This document shows, piece after piece, positions 15,950-27,446 of a DNA stretch of 64,000 bases (positions are counted from its first letter, which is position 1; each line of letters opens with the position of its first letter). The notes below the pieces were generated by a model that was not told the DNA's origin, ran no database searches, and was given only the letters and a program-made list of their open reading frames with translations. The position numbers and the translations under genes are program-made. This stretch comes from Blattamonas nauphoetae (Eukaryota; Preaxostyla; Oxymonadida): the NCBI GenBank assembly GCA_033064195.1, contig JARBJD010000258.1, positions 44,429 through 108,428 on the forward strand, read 5' to 3'.

Positions 15950-16650
15950 TTAGAGCCACAACCAGTCTGAACACGACGAGCGATGGCTTCACAATCGCTG
16001 ATCTGAGTCTTTGTTGTGATGGACTACAATTCAATATCAAGGTTGTAAAAAGAGGAGGGTGGGGGTCCAATTGTGTCGCACACCTGCCACCACGAGATGA
16101 GTGGAAGCGTCCACACGCAGCTGCAGTGCAAATAAGGGCAGAGCCTCGACAGTTCCATTCGTTTCCATCCTGGTCGTTTCCCATATATCCAGATGTCACA
16201 CTGGCGCAGCAGAAGGCACCCATCGCGTCATTGTCCCTGCGTCTTACAAAGAGAGTAGTGAAGCAAGATCACGAGAAGAGAGAGGAATGACGGTGGTTGT
16301 TTCATCAAAGTTTTGGAAGATTTGCAGCCAGACAATACATCATGTTGCGGCAACACCTGTTCAAAAACTATCTGGAGAACTGAGCCTTATGGATGAGTCT
16401 GAATCAATCTGGTTTCGTTGTCGGGTTCATCCAGCATTCTGGAGATGATGGCAGAAGTGATATAATGAAGTAGTTGGAGGGAGAGATGCACAATCGATTT
16501 GTGCCCACTTGCCAGGAGTGTCAGAAACGCCGCAAAGAAACCGTCTGGACTGTCATTTCGTTGATGAACGAGTCCCGAGAAGACTCCGTCGGAATCGGTA
16601 GTGTTCATGATTGGTGATAAGTTCTCCAATATGATTTCAGCCTTGTGCAA
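15950..16650 (-). pseudogene. captured gene fragment inside element 1
   Basis: Minus-strand frames at 16387-16650 (SGLVHQRNDSPDGFFAAFLTL and LLASGHKSIVHLSLQLLHY) and about 15950-16223 (GAFCCASVTSGYMGNDQDGN) look like genuine protein sequence, helical in the first case in the style of ARM/HEAT families, but no full gene can be built. No start, no domain order and no complete exon set are seen. I infer a host fragment carried between the TIRs. The stretch 16660-17880 holds no further gene I can support; 17560-17800 contains two related blocks, each with a T-rich tract after a TGG-TA(A/T)GACTCT motif. Confidence 0.45.
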
Positions 16651-17890
16651 GATCGTATCATCTAAAGTGTTTCCTTCTTCGATATAACGAACGAGAGAAA
16701 CAAAAAAAGGATAAGCATGTTATATCAATTGAAACCGAGCTGGAGGAGTCAAGAAACGAGGAAGTGAAAAGGCGTGATTCAAAGAGCGTGGAGAGCCTTA
16801 CTTGCGGTGTGATAAACAATATTGGATCATGCGATCTGATCACGCCCACACTTTGTAGACAGATGGATGACCTCTTCTGAAAGACACAATTCGACGCAGA
16901 GAATGCGAAAATCCTGAAGGTGCATAAAAAATCGACACAAAATCACTGCCTCATACCTGTCTACACAGCGTTGCATGAAAATATCGCACCAATAAGAAGA
17001 TCTTCAAAAGGGAAGTTGAAATGGCAGGCCTGATCCACACTCAGAGATACATTCTCCCTCCTCAGTGTGCCCAAGATATTCATGAGCATACCAGCTAATT
17101 CTTTTGCAAACGTCACCGACACTCAAACATCCGCTTCCTGCCCTTCCCACGCGAAGAAGAGCCCTCGCACTTGGCTGACATCTCGACTCATCGGGGAGGA
17201 GAGGGTGAGGAGACTTCGGACACTACTGGTGATAAGAGGAAGAAGCGGGTGTTTTGTTGTCGGAATGCGCAGTGCACGACGGGGCAGTGCTGGTCGAAGA
17301 AGAAGGGACAAGGTGAGTGACCACAGTGTGCCGAGCCGTGTGGGGTGGAGAGAGAGTCGGCTGAATCATCGTCAGCGCCGATTCCAACACACGCGAACAG
17401 AATCGCATCAACCTGAAGGGGAAGCGAGAAAGACGAAGTCGCGAGTGGAGAGACGGAATCATTGTCATCACTCAAATCCCTGGACGTGATTGGTGGTCGT
17501 ATCATCCACCAGCAAATTGTAGCAGGGTTGACAGATTCAACTACATGATTGACCAGGAATATCTCGTCGTGATCGGCCTGATTGTGACCCGATGGTAAGA
17601 CTCTTTGTTTTTTTTTGATTTTTTACCTATTCTCCTCTTTTTAGAACCTTGATTATTGAATTGTGGTCGATCACAAGCGAGACCTGTCTCAGCGATGGTC
17701 CAGCAGTCGATGCTCGTCGTCAGACTGGTTGTGATTCAATGGTATGACTCTCTTTTTGATTTTCCCTTCTCTCTTTGTTTTACACCTTTAATAGTAGACA
17801 TTTTGACGCTCTCGATCAGGACTCAGATACACTGACGTCAACTCACTATTTTCCGAAAATTCGTCTAGTGCTGTTTTTGCCATTGGTTTT

Positions 17891-18094
17891 CGTCATTTCT
17901 CTCTCTGCTCGCACCCTTTTATGTGATTCGCAAAACTGATCAATTGACACCTCCGGCTTCGGAGGTGTCCAAGATCTGGTGGTGTCCAAATTCTGGTTTT
18001 TAAGAACTCAAAAGTGTCCAAATTCTGGTGGAAAATCTCAGGTGTCAAAATTCTGGTGAATTCGATCAAAAGTGTCCAAAAATTTGCGCATCTC
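17891..18094 (-). repeat. right TIR of element 1
   Basis: Reverse complement of the left TIR. It includes the same internal motif series and the TCCGGCTTCGGA hairpin. Confidence 0.85.
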
Positions 18095-18127
18095 GACCAA
18101 AACTGTCGAAAGTGGGGTTCGCTCCCC

Positions 18128-21100
18128 ATGGAGAGGGAGGCGATTTTCTCTCTTGCTGCTGTGTTCTCTCGAAGTTATCTTCTCGATTCGCCACATGAAG
18201 ATCTGTTTGTCCGCGAACTACAGGGAGGAACCGAAGATCAAGTCTCACTCCCTTTATTGTCATTAACTCCTTTTCTCAGCAAGAATCGCTTAATGCATTG
18301 ATACTGCTGTTTCCACAATGGTGGCAAGGATACTATTATCGGGGGTTGCTTTTTGAACAACAAGAAATGCTCAACGAAGTCTGCAGCATTTGTCTCTCTC
18401 TCTATGGACTATCTAGTGAATTATTTCTGGACTCATTTCTATTATTGGCTTCTTTTTAAGGCACTTACCATTTTTTATCCTTCAATTCTCTTTTTTTCTC
18501 CAACTAGGCCCTCACAGATTTCTCTCTCGCTTACTCTCTGTTACATCGTTTTCGATCTATTGGCGAAATGGTTTCACTATATTTGACGTTTTTTAATTTC
18601 ATTTTTCCTTTTCTGTGATAGAATGGTGTTAACTCTCAAATCTTCCTGGAGTCCAACATCAATCGCTGTTTATCGAAAATTCAGGAAGATTCTCTCACAA
18701 ACACAAAGCTCAGATCCCAAAACACAGTGAGAGTATTCTTTTTTTTCGAAATAATTGTACCGTTCTTCATTATCAGCCAGGTCCACCACCTTTTCTCGAA
18801 CTGACGAAATCTAGTCTCTCTCTCCCTCAACTTCGATCTACAGTGTTCTCAACCGCCAATTGGAAACGAAATGAAGGACAAAATATTCACCACTATTCGT
18901 CTTCTCAATCGGTGCTGACTCATCTCTCAACAGCTCAAAATCTCGACTTGGATGAAGAAGAACGAGAGACAAAACTATCTTGGAATCCGTATTTATCATA
19001 TTCCTCATCACGATTGAATGAACAAAGATATGTTCATGTCGAAAAGACACCACCATCTGTTGATGATCCAGTTGGTGGACTCAATCAGGGAATAAGCGAT
19101 TCTCTCGCCCAAAATTTGAAGCAAACCGCCCTTAAATTGTCGCTTTCATTGTATCCACAACTCCAGTTTGCATCTTATTCGATTGCTCTTCGTCGTAAGG
19201 ATGCGCAGTCTTCTCGTGAGTCACCTGATCCCTTCGCATACTCATCCTTTCTTCGCTCTCTCTTCACTCCTCTCTTCATCCCGAAGTCTGTGATGAACCC
19301 CTTGATTCCAATTCCGTCTCTACGCGAGGTCCCCGAACAGCTATCACTTTCGATTGTATCTCTCCGTTCGCTGACCTCCCTCTTCAACTCGCACCGCGTT
19401 GGGGATGCATTAATGAGGCTGATCACACCATCATCTGTGCATGATCCAGCACGTTCTTTAACTCGAATAGCGTCTCCCTTTGTGCAATTGATTCTGATGT
19501 CCATGCCTCCATCGTCATTGTGGCATATTTCGCATTCATTTCAACCAAAAAAGCGAAGGAGAACCGATTTCGATACGGTTGTGAGTGCCGCTTTCTTCGA
19601 AAGAAGAGAATTCTCTGCTGAACAACCTCCCACACACATCTCCCACCCTCTCTCGATTATGTTCAGCGCTCAACAGAAATCTCGTCGTGCACCACACCTC
19701 GATCAACTCAGCGATCTCCTTCAGATTTTGAGAGACCTTTCCCAACTCACAGCTCAGACACCCTCTCGACACCAACTCCATCGACAGATCTTTCGACTAG
19801 TCAAAAATATATGTTTCATTCTCATCCAATTCTGTCACATCGCACCTCTCCTCACAGCCCTTCGAGTTCTCTCTCTTATCTTGACATTACGTTTCGGTAA
19901 TTTGGGCAGCATCGGTTGGGATGATCAATCTCACCCAACGCGTTCTCCCCAACGAACACTCCAAACTCCCCACTCCCACTCAACTCCCTCATCTTGTTGT
20001 CAAATAGATTCAACTGCATTTTCTTTCACACAGTATGAACCCGGATTTTTTGATTTCTTGCGTGCTTTTGAGACTCTTGTGGAGTCTCTCTTTCGTTCAA
20101 CTGATGGTGATTTTCAATCACCGTTCTCGTCGTCAGAACTGCAGATCTCTCTCAGCGAAGAGAGTGAAATGTGGTTCTTGTATGGGCGTGCGCATATGCG
20201 GTTGGGTGTGCTTCTGAAGCATCAATCAATCGCTGAGCGCATCACACGAGACATGAAGGATCCTCCATGTTATTCACAACACAATCCAACACATTTCCCA
20301 ATCATCCTTCCGTGGCTCACACTTCCAGACGAAACGAATAATTTGTCATCCATATCACATTCTGCCCCTCCAAACACGATCATCACACGATCTGTGTTCA
20401 GCCCACTCTCTCATCACCACTCTTATCGAGCCCCTCTCACTCGTGAAATGCGAACAAGGATTGATTCGCGTCTAAATCCCTCGTTGGGTGAAGCTTCGTG
20501 CAGAAACTCCGACACGGAAAGTGAGTCGTTTGATCGGACGAAATGGCGGGAGGAGAGGAGGAGAAAACAAGACGAAGGTCGAATGTGGCAAGGAAATAGA
20601 GAGGACGAATTAAAGCAGCTCATCCTCGAAGCAATTCGACAACGAAACCAGCCGTGTCCACCTCACAGAGCATACTTCAGCTCTCAACAGGAGGAGGAGA
20701 CTTTTGCTGGTTCTGTGATTGATGACGAGCTGCAAAGAGACTCTTTGGAAGAACTGAACGTGTCTTGTGAAGAGATTCTTGATGAAGATGACTCTGATGA
20801 ACTTGGAAGCAGGACTGATTCATCGTCACAGTCGGCTCTGAACCGCCCTCCATCTTCGATCTCTCCCAACTTGTCATCATCTCTCGCTCCGTGCTCAAGC
20901 CCGCTCTCAATCTGTTCGGAATCACCACCTCCTCAGCTCTTTCCTTCTTCTCAATTCAGCGGATCTCGGTTTGTCCAACATCGGAATGGAATTGATGACT
21001 CGCTTTTCATACACTCTCCACCATTTTTCAGTCCACATCCCCTTTCCTCCCACTCCCAATCGCCATTCCCAGAAATAACTCCCATTTCCTCAACCTCGCC

Positions 21101-23315
21101 ATATCCGTCTCCACTCCTCGTCTGTCCACTCCTCAAATCGCGCTTCTCTGTCAACCTGCTCTCGAAAGAAGACCCTCCTCTTCCTCCGACAGAGCCTTCG
21201 ACAAATTCCAGTCCGCCACCAGTTCCGAATGCTCTCTCTTCGTCTGGCCTTTTTTTGTTCTCACGATCAGCATCACCTGATGTTCCCCTCTCAGCCCCCA
21301 CATCCCCCACTCTCCTGCGCTCATCCTTTCTCACTCGTTCATACAATCACTTTCTACCAAATGTGGTACCTTTCGTTACAGTTCCTTCTGTTCCTGCGAC
21401 ACCCTTCTTTGATCCTGTTCAATCCGTTCCGTCTCTTCGGGAGTCTTTTACTCCCCCTCTCTCGGCTCCCACATCTTTGCCGACCTCCCAGCCTCTCCTG
21501 ACTTCCCCACGATCTTCTCGCTCCTCTCATCGCATTCCATTCACAAAGATGAAGCGAGAACAACCCTTTCGCTACTCCGAAGATCGATCGGCAGATTCTG
21601 ATGAGGATCAATCAAGGAGACCCCGCAAATACAAACAAATTCTTCGACCGAAGCCGAAGAAAGTAACATTCCGCCCTCGTCATCCGCCTCGATCGACACA
21701 CTGGTTCAAACATCGGAAGAAAAGATCAGAAAATGCAGAAGACACTCAGCCACTGATCCCACAGCATCCCCTCCCAATCGGAAAGTGTTTTCCAGCACTC
21801 CTCCCCAGAATTCTCTCACTGAATTGGACACCGGATCCACTTCCTTCTCCGGAAGCACTGGATCCCACCGAAACATCTCCAGATCGGAGTAAGCTCCATG
21901 ATAAGCCAGCATTTGATAGGCATTTCGATTGTGCTCAATCAGCATTCAAAATCTCCTCCTACCTTCCGACTGAATCATGGACAATTCTGTCGCTCATCAG
22001 AAGTCATCTTCCTCGCCCTCGAAGGACTCCAAATTCAGATCCGGAAACAGATCAGCGCCTCCCTCGGCATGAAATCAGTCGAAGACAAGCGAAGGAAAGA
22101 GCTGACTTTGAGAGCAGAGTGAAGGACTGTTTGAACAGTTGGACTCGTCCGAATGAAATGGCGCGAGATGTTGCAGAACTGGCAGTTCAACACAGCAAAA
22201 AGGAGCAGCTCCGGTTCTCAATCATTGATCAGATCAACAGTCTGGCATTATCTTTCCACATGCAAACACACGACACCCTCCCATTCATTCGACTATCACT
22301 TGCAATCCTCAACACACAAAGCATATCTCTCAGATATAAGAGGAATGTCATCACACCCGACCCAAAGAAAATGCATACAGCGTCAACAGCTCCGGGCTGT
22401 CTCTCGATTGTTGTTCCGGCACTCTCCAACCTGGCCTTGTTCTTTCAACTCACGGGAAGAGCAGACGAGGCTCAGAGCTGCTTCAGGGTGATGGAAGGCT
22501 GGCGGTACGAATTGAAGAAACCGAACACTCGATCTGCACAGTTGTCATTTCTTGTCAACCAATCTCTCGTTTCTCCAAAAGGTCGTCAAAGTCAGAAACG
22601 CGATTTGAAGACTGTTTGGGAATGGTTTCCATCAACCTTTCTCATCTCGGTCTTCCCTCATGTCTTCCACAACTATGCTGTGTTCCTCTCGTCCCTTCAC
22701 GACCTTGGATCGCATCTCAGAAGTCTATCAGTTCTTATTCAGCTCCTCCAAACACACCCGTCGTTTTGGGAGGGATGGAACACGCTCGGTGTGCTCCTCG
22801 CTGAGCACGGATGTTTCAATGATGCTCGAATGGCTGTTCTGGTGGCGAAAGGAATGCTTGTTCAGATGGAGGCTGTCAGGCATCAAATGAATCTGGTCCA
22901 GCAGAGACAATCTTCACTTGCTGAGTTTGGTGAATGGCTGACCTGCCATTTTGGATTCAGTCTGCCATCTTCAACGGTACAGAAAGAAGAACAAAGTGAT
23001 GGTTCCATCAATGCCGATGAATTCAGTGTTGATAATCCCAATCAAGCTCCCTTTGTGACCATGCTAAATGTCCATCTGAACAATTTCCAGGTTCTCTCGT
23101 CTCTACATTCTCTTCCCTCTCAACTGAATCGGACAACTCCTCCGCTTGACCACTCGCTTATCATCTCTGCTCTCTCACATCCGATCAACTTCGCACCCCT
23201 CGTACCATCGTCGTTCTTGAGGGAAGAATGGAAGGATGATGAATGGTCGGAATTGTTTGCGGTGATTGTGGGGATTGGTGGTGGAGATGTGGTCTCACCT
23301 AATTTACTCGATTAA
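18128..23315 (+). CDS. large TPR-like repeat protein
   Basis: Exon 1 18128-18241, intron 18242-18279, then exon 2; later exons 18622-18726 and 18777-23315 join through introns 18571-18621 and 18727-18776. The join between about 18415 and 18520 is not settled: the coding frame (LLFPQWWQGYYYRGLLFEQQ before, ALTDFSLAYSLLHRFR after) needs an intron whose donor I could not fix. The product is about 1,600 aa. The N-terminal exons and the C-terminal third (LSNLALFFQLTGRADEAQSC, FWEGWNTLGVLLAEHG, FNDARMAVLVAKGML) have the spacing of tetratricopeptide repeats. The middle (about 20400-21700) is Ser/Pro-rich and charged, likely disordered. TPR scaffolds bind partner proteins; the partner is unknown. A TTC7-like role is possible but not shown. 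The start lies 33 bp from a mobile element. Confidence 0.7.
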
Positions 23316-23452
23316 CATTCAACGGGGGCGCTTTTGGCCCATCGTTGATTATTCCTCGTTTTAATCTTCTGTCTTTTTGACTGCAGCAGTGGCACATTCT
23401 GGTGTCTACGTTTTATTTTATTGTTGATTTCTCTTTTCCTCTGTGAAATATA

Positions 23453-24707
23453 CAGTCGAAAATGTAAAACTGCAAGCACGTAATATGTAAGAAAGAATTC
23501 TGACCTATGTTTTATTCTCTTCACAGCAGAGTTCTGTGAGGATATTTTTGACGCCAACAACCAAACCAGCCTTGTTGGTCAGTTTGGAGGTGAAATGTTC
23601 AGTTGGGGGACGGATCCGATCTCTGTCAAGAACAATCATTGGAATTGTTCAATTTGGTTTTCAGCATCAATTTCGGCAGAAAAACAGAGATAAATCAAAT
23701 CATTGTTGAAATGGAGAGCTATACAGAGAAAAGATTGTTATTAGAAAAGTGAGATGTCACGACGACTTCGTAGTTTCGAATCGATTGAAAATATGAGATC
23801 AAACAAATGTAAATTGGTCTCTTCATCACGTATCTCGTCATGTGTTGTCTTCATTCGAGTGGAAGAGTGAGAGACAGTCGCCTTGATTTTTGACTTGAAG
23901 TTCCGACATGTGTATTGAGGGTTGAGCTTATTCAGTCTGAGACATCTCAGAAAACATCTGATCAAAACAGAAATTAGAGCTGGAAGGACAAACGGCTGAA
24001 GGGTCGAAATATCTGATCCTGTCCTTTCCTCAGAGACATTCCTTCCGTTTCGCAATGTTCAACACTCCAAATCTTGGTATTCAGCAGTGCGTCGGTGTTC
24101 GACAGAATGATTCCAGAAATTTATCGAAGAATGCACAATTTCGGCTTCGATGGGAAGAGAGTTGGAAACCATGGAACAATAACGGCGAGATAACATCGTA
24201 AGGTCTGAAATAATGAAGAAAAAGGGATGATACCCGATGAAATCATGGATTGTTTATGTTCTTAACGTGGAATTGCATCTTGTTGCGATCTGTCAACGAG
24301 CGTAGGTTTCTGTTCAGTTTGACTCCAACTCTCGTCATTCGGAAGAGCATTTCTGAAAAATGATGAATATTGGGATAATCGTTAAAATAAAACTGAACTT
24401 AAATCCAATGCACACCGTTGTAGAGCGGAAATGGAACTTCAGTCGAATCTGGTGGGAGTTCATGTTTGATGGTGGAAGAAACGCTATTTCTAATTTGAGT
24501 GTGCGAATACTGCGTGTTGCGAGAGGTGAAGGCGTTTGGGCGCGGTGAGAGGATGAGGAGAGGAAGATCAAACCATGATGTTGCTTTTTCTCATCACATC
24601 ATTGACCTCGTTTCTCAGCGTCTATTATTGGAAAAGTTCAGATACATAAAAACCGTGAAATGGAGGAAATAGTTAAAACGGATGCTTCCGTCAGCCTTGC
24701 AGTTTTA
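23453..24707 (+). mobile_element. TA-flanked repeat element, copy A1
   Basis: About 1.25 kb starting after TA with CAGTCGAAAATGTAAAACTG and running to CTTGCAGTTTTA, where copy A2 begins. Internal blocks match copies A2 and, inverted, A3: a block with ACAAATGTAAATTGGT, another with GAGTGAGAGACAGTCG, and GAAGATCAAACCATG near the right end. No open frame longer than about 100 aa is seen. Inverted ends starting CAG and TA target sites are typical of the Tc1/mariner/pogo group, so this is read as a non-autonomous member. Confidence 0.7.
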
Positions 24708-25971
24708 CAGTGCGGAAGATTAAACTGCAACGCCCACATGAGAAAGCTAGGGAGACCATACTGTGTTTATTTTCTTCCTTGGAGAGTTGGTAAGTGCTCC
24801 TTTAGACGCTCGCTGTCAAAACAGCCTGGTTGGTCTGTGAGGACCCAAAATGACCACTTGGGGTGAGATCGGATCTCAGTCGGATAAACTCGTTTTTATT
24901 GCTCAATTCGACTTACGCAAACAATTTCGGTAAGAATACAGATAAAAGTAAAATAAATGTCGAAATGGAGAGATAAACTGAGAAAAGGGGGAAAAGTTAA
25001 AAGTGAGAATCCACAATGGCATTATCCTTTTGAATGGATTAAAAAGAAGAAACGGACAAATGTAAATTGGTATCTTTCTCACATATCTCGCTATTTTGTC
25101 CCTTCTTTCGAGTTTAAGAGTGTGAAACAGTCGCTGTATTTTTGAAGTTGCCTTTTCTGCTTTCAAAACGGAGTTTGACAATTGAATGACAGAATAATCT
25201 CAGACAAGGTATGCTTGAGTCAGGATTCGGAGCTGAAAGGTCAATTGACTCGAACATCGAAAGATCCTGTTTTTTCCTGTTCGCACAGAAAACTCTTCTG
25301 TGACGTCCGGGGTGATCCTCAAAATTATCTGATTCGACTGTGAGACATATTTCCGACAGAAATAGTTTCGAGATGTGTCAAAGCAGGAACAATTTCAGCT
25401 ATAGTTGAGAGAGAGAAAGAAAGCAGGGCAAGAGAAAGGTGAGAGGAAAACATTCAGTACAAAAGTGATGAGAAAAAGTGAGGACACACCATGAAAACGT
25501 GGAGTTTTGTTTGGTTCCATCGAAAAGCAACTTGATGGGAACTGTCGGCATGAGTCGTGTTCACTTCAGCTTGACTGCTATTCTTGTCTGGTGAGAGAGA
25601 AATTCTGAGAATAGCAGGATTGTTGTCAGATGTTCAAAATAAAGATGAACACAAAAACAATAAACACCTTGAATTGGCTGAACAGTAACAATTGTCGAAT
25701 CTGGCTGAATAGCTTGTCTGATTGTGGAAGAAATTTGAAAAACAGTTTGAAAGAGTGTATTAAGTCAAACTGTGAAAGGAAGAGCGACTGGACGCGATTG
25801 GAGGAGAATGATTGGAAGATCAAACCATGTTGTTTCTTTTTCTCGTCACGTCAACAAGATTGTTTCTCAGCGTTTATTTTCTGAAACGATCATATGGATA
25901 AAAATCGTGAAATGGAGGCAAAATGGAAAAAGGACGCTTCTGTCAGCGTTGCAGTTTTGCCTTCCCCACTG
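24708..25971 (+). mobile_element. TA-flanked repeat element, copy A2
   Basis: Starts CAGTGCGGAAGATTAAACTG after TA and ends GCAGTTTTGCCTTCCCCACTG before TA. The ends are inverted repeats of each other with mismatches. It is in the same orientation as A1 and abuts it, with A1 losing the outer part of its right end, so A2 probably landed at a TA inside the A1 terminal repeat. Confidence 0.7.
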
Positions 25972-25983
25972 TACCTTTTCGAC

Positions 25984-26190
25984 TAGACCCAAACTGAATG
26001 AAGTATGGTTTTTTGAAATGTTACGGTTGATGCAAATTTATGAGGGTTATTTTAAATATAAGGTCGATAAATCTGAATGAAGTGACTTCTATTTGAATAG
26101 GGTACGATCCTAATTGAATCGAAAGAGTTCTTTCAAAAGAACAGGGTTATTTCAAAATAACCAAGTTCTTTCAAATTAAGACCCACAACA
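25984..26190 (+). repeat. repeat M, left copy
   Basis: Begins TAGACCCAAACTGAATGAAG and includes TCTATTTGAATAG and GTTATTTCAAAATAAC. These blocks recur inverted at 39110-39261. The unit is AT-rich, contains small palindromes, and is non-coding. Confidence 0.6.
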
Positions 26191-27440
26191 AAACATTTTT
26201 GTCAGTTAACACTCTTAATTCACCTGAGATCCATTTCTTTGCATTCGCAAACAGTGTGTGAACGGTAAAACACCCGGTCTTTTTTAGTTTCAAGGAAGAT
26301 CTGTTGACCATCCCATTCATTTTTAACTTTTCCTCGCCGACTGCTGATCTCTGAGAGACTCAACCAATAAGTTAAGAAACGATGGTATTGATTCCGAAAA
26401 CTTACCATAATATCGTGAGATGGTCTCCAATTTCAATCAATCCTTTCAGAAATGTTAGATCTCTCGTTGCAACAACAAACACTGTGTTTGACGAGAATTA
26501 AAGTTCAGTTAGCGAGATTTCGGTACTTGTTGGTGTTCCTTTGGCGACTTCCACACCAGCTTGGAAAGGAGGTGTGTTGTCCTGCTTCTTTTAGTAGTAT
26601 CGTCGGAACAATCTCAGGCACCTTCGAAATGTTGACAGAGCTTCGCGGCTTCTCGTTCACAGATGGCAAACCGAGTAAACCAAATCCCACCGAGACAGAA
26701 CGTCCTTACAGGAACAGTGGTGCCTCTTTGAATGACACAACAGTCATGCTGATCGCAGGCGAATGACAGGAAGAAATCGTGATTGACTTTGTCTTTTCCA
26801 AGTACTTTGTTGGTTTCTGGAGTCTTTCAGGAGAGACGGGGAGAAAGAGGGTGATGAGACGAAGGAGAGGTTGAGTGAATGTGTCTAATCGAACGGGAAG
26901 TCGGAAAGGATTGACTGGATGACGTGTGAAGCATTGAGCGAAGTGCTGAGAGTCGCAAGTGGGGTACAAACAGAATGTGGTGGACTGAGCGTGTCTTTCC
27001 CTGTCACAGACGTTCTGTCCCATTTTGGGAGAATGAGTGGAGCAGAGAAAGCGATATTGCTGAAATAAGCCCACACAAGCGGCTCACGTTCTGAGTTTGT
27101 TGGCTTTTTCTTAACCAGCTTTTCATAAACAGTGAGATGGAGTCAGATGCAGTGGATCATTGCTTGGATGCACCTTGTTCTGTGCAGTTCTTTCCACCAA
27201 GATCGTTTCCAGCGACCATTCTCGACCTCAGAGTTCGAGATCAGTTACGAGAAAAGGTAATTCCCAGACGAGTCAGAGACAAGCTGGAACCTGATACAGG
27301 AGAACAAGAGCGCTGTCAACGATTGAAGATTGTTAGAATTGGCTGGTTTTGGTTATGATTTTTGCGATGGGTCCAGATCTAGGAGATGTTCTCGCCTGTG
27401 TGGAGAAGAGCGAGGGAGATTGGGTCGATAATGGTTGAGG
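26191..27440. other. decayed stretch without a supportable gene
   Basis: Short frames such as 26452-26766 (SSIVGTISGTFEMLTELRGF) read like pieces of real protein but are cut off on both sides and have no partner exons that I can find. I treat this as degenerate DNA at the left edge of the decayed island. Confidence 0.4.
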
Positions 27441-27446
27441 TGGAAG

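Larger units (their letters stand above)
15595..18094. mobile_element. long-TIR DNA element 1 (MULE-like, non-autonomous)
   Basis: 2,500 bp bounded by terminal inverted repeats of about 205 bp that look identical by eye except for the first few bases (left starts GAGTTGCGCAAATTTTTGG, right mirrors it with GAGATGCGC). A 9-bp direct repeat GACCAAAAC flanks it on both sides (15586-15594 and 18095-18103), which I read as the target-site duplication. Long TIRs plus a 9-bp duplication point to the Mutator-like superfamily. No transposase is seen. The interior carries coding-like fragments on the minus strand. The right end lies 33 bp before the start codon of the TPR-like gene, so the TIR may act on its transcription. 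Near-identical arms suggest a young insertion or conversion between arms. Confidence 0.8.
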
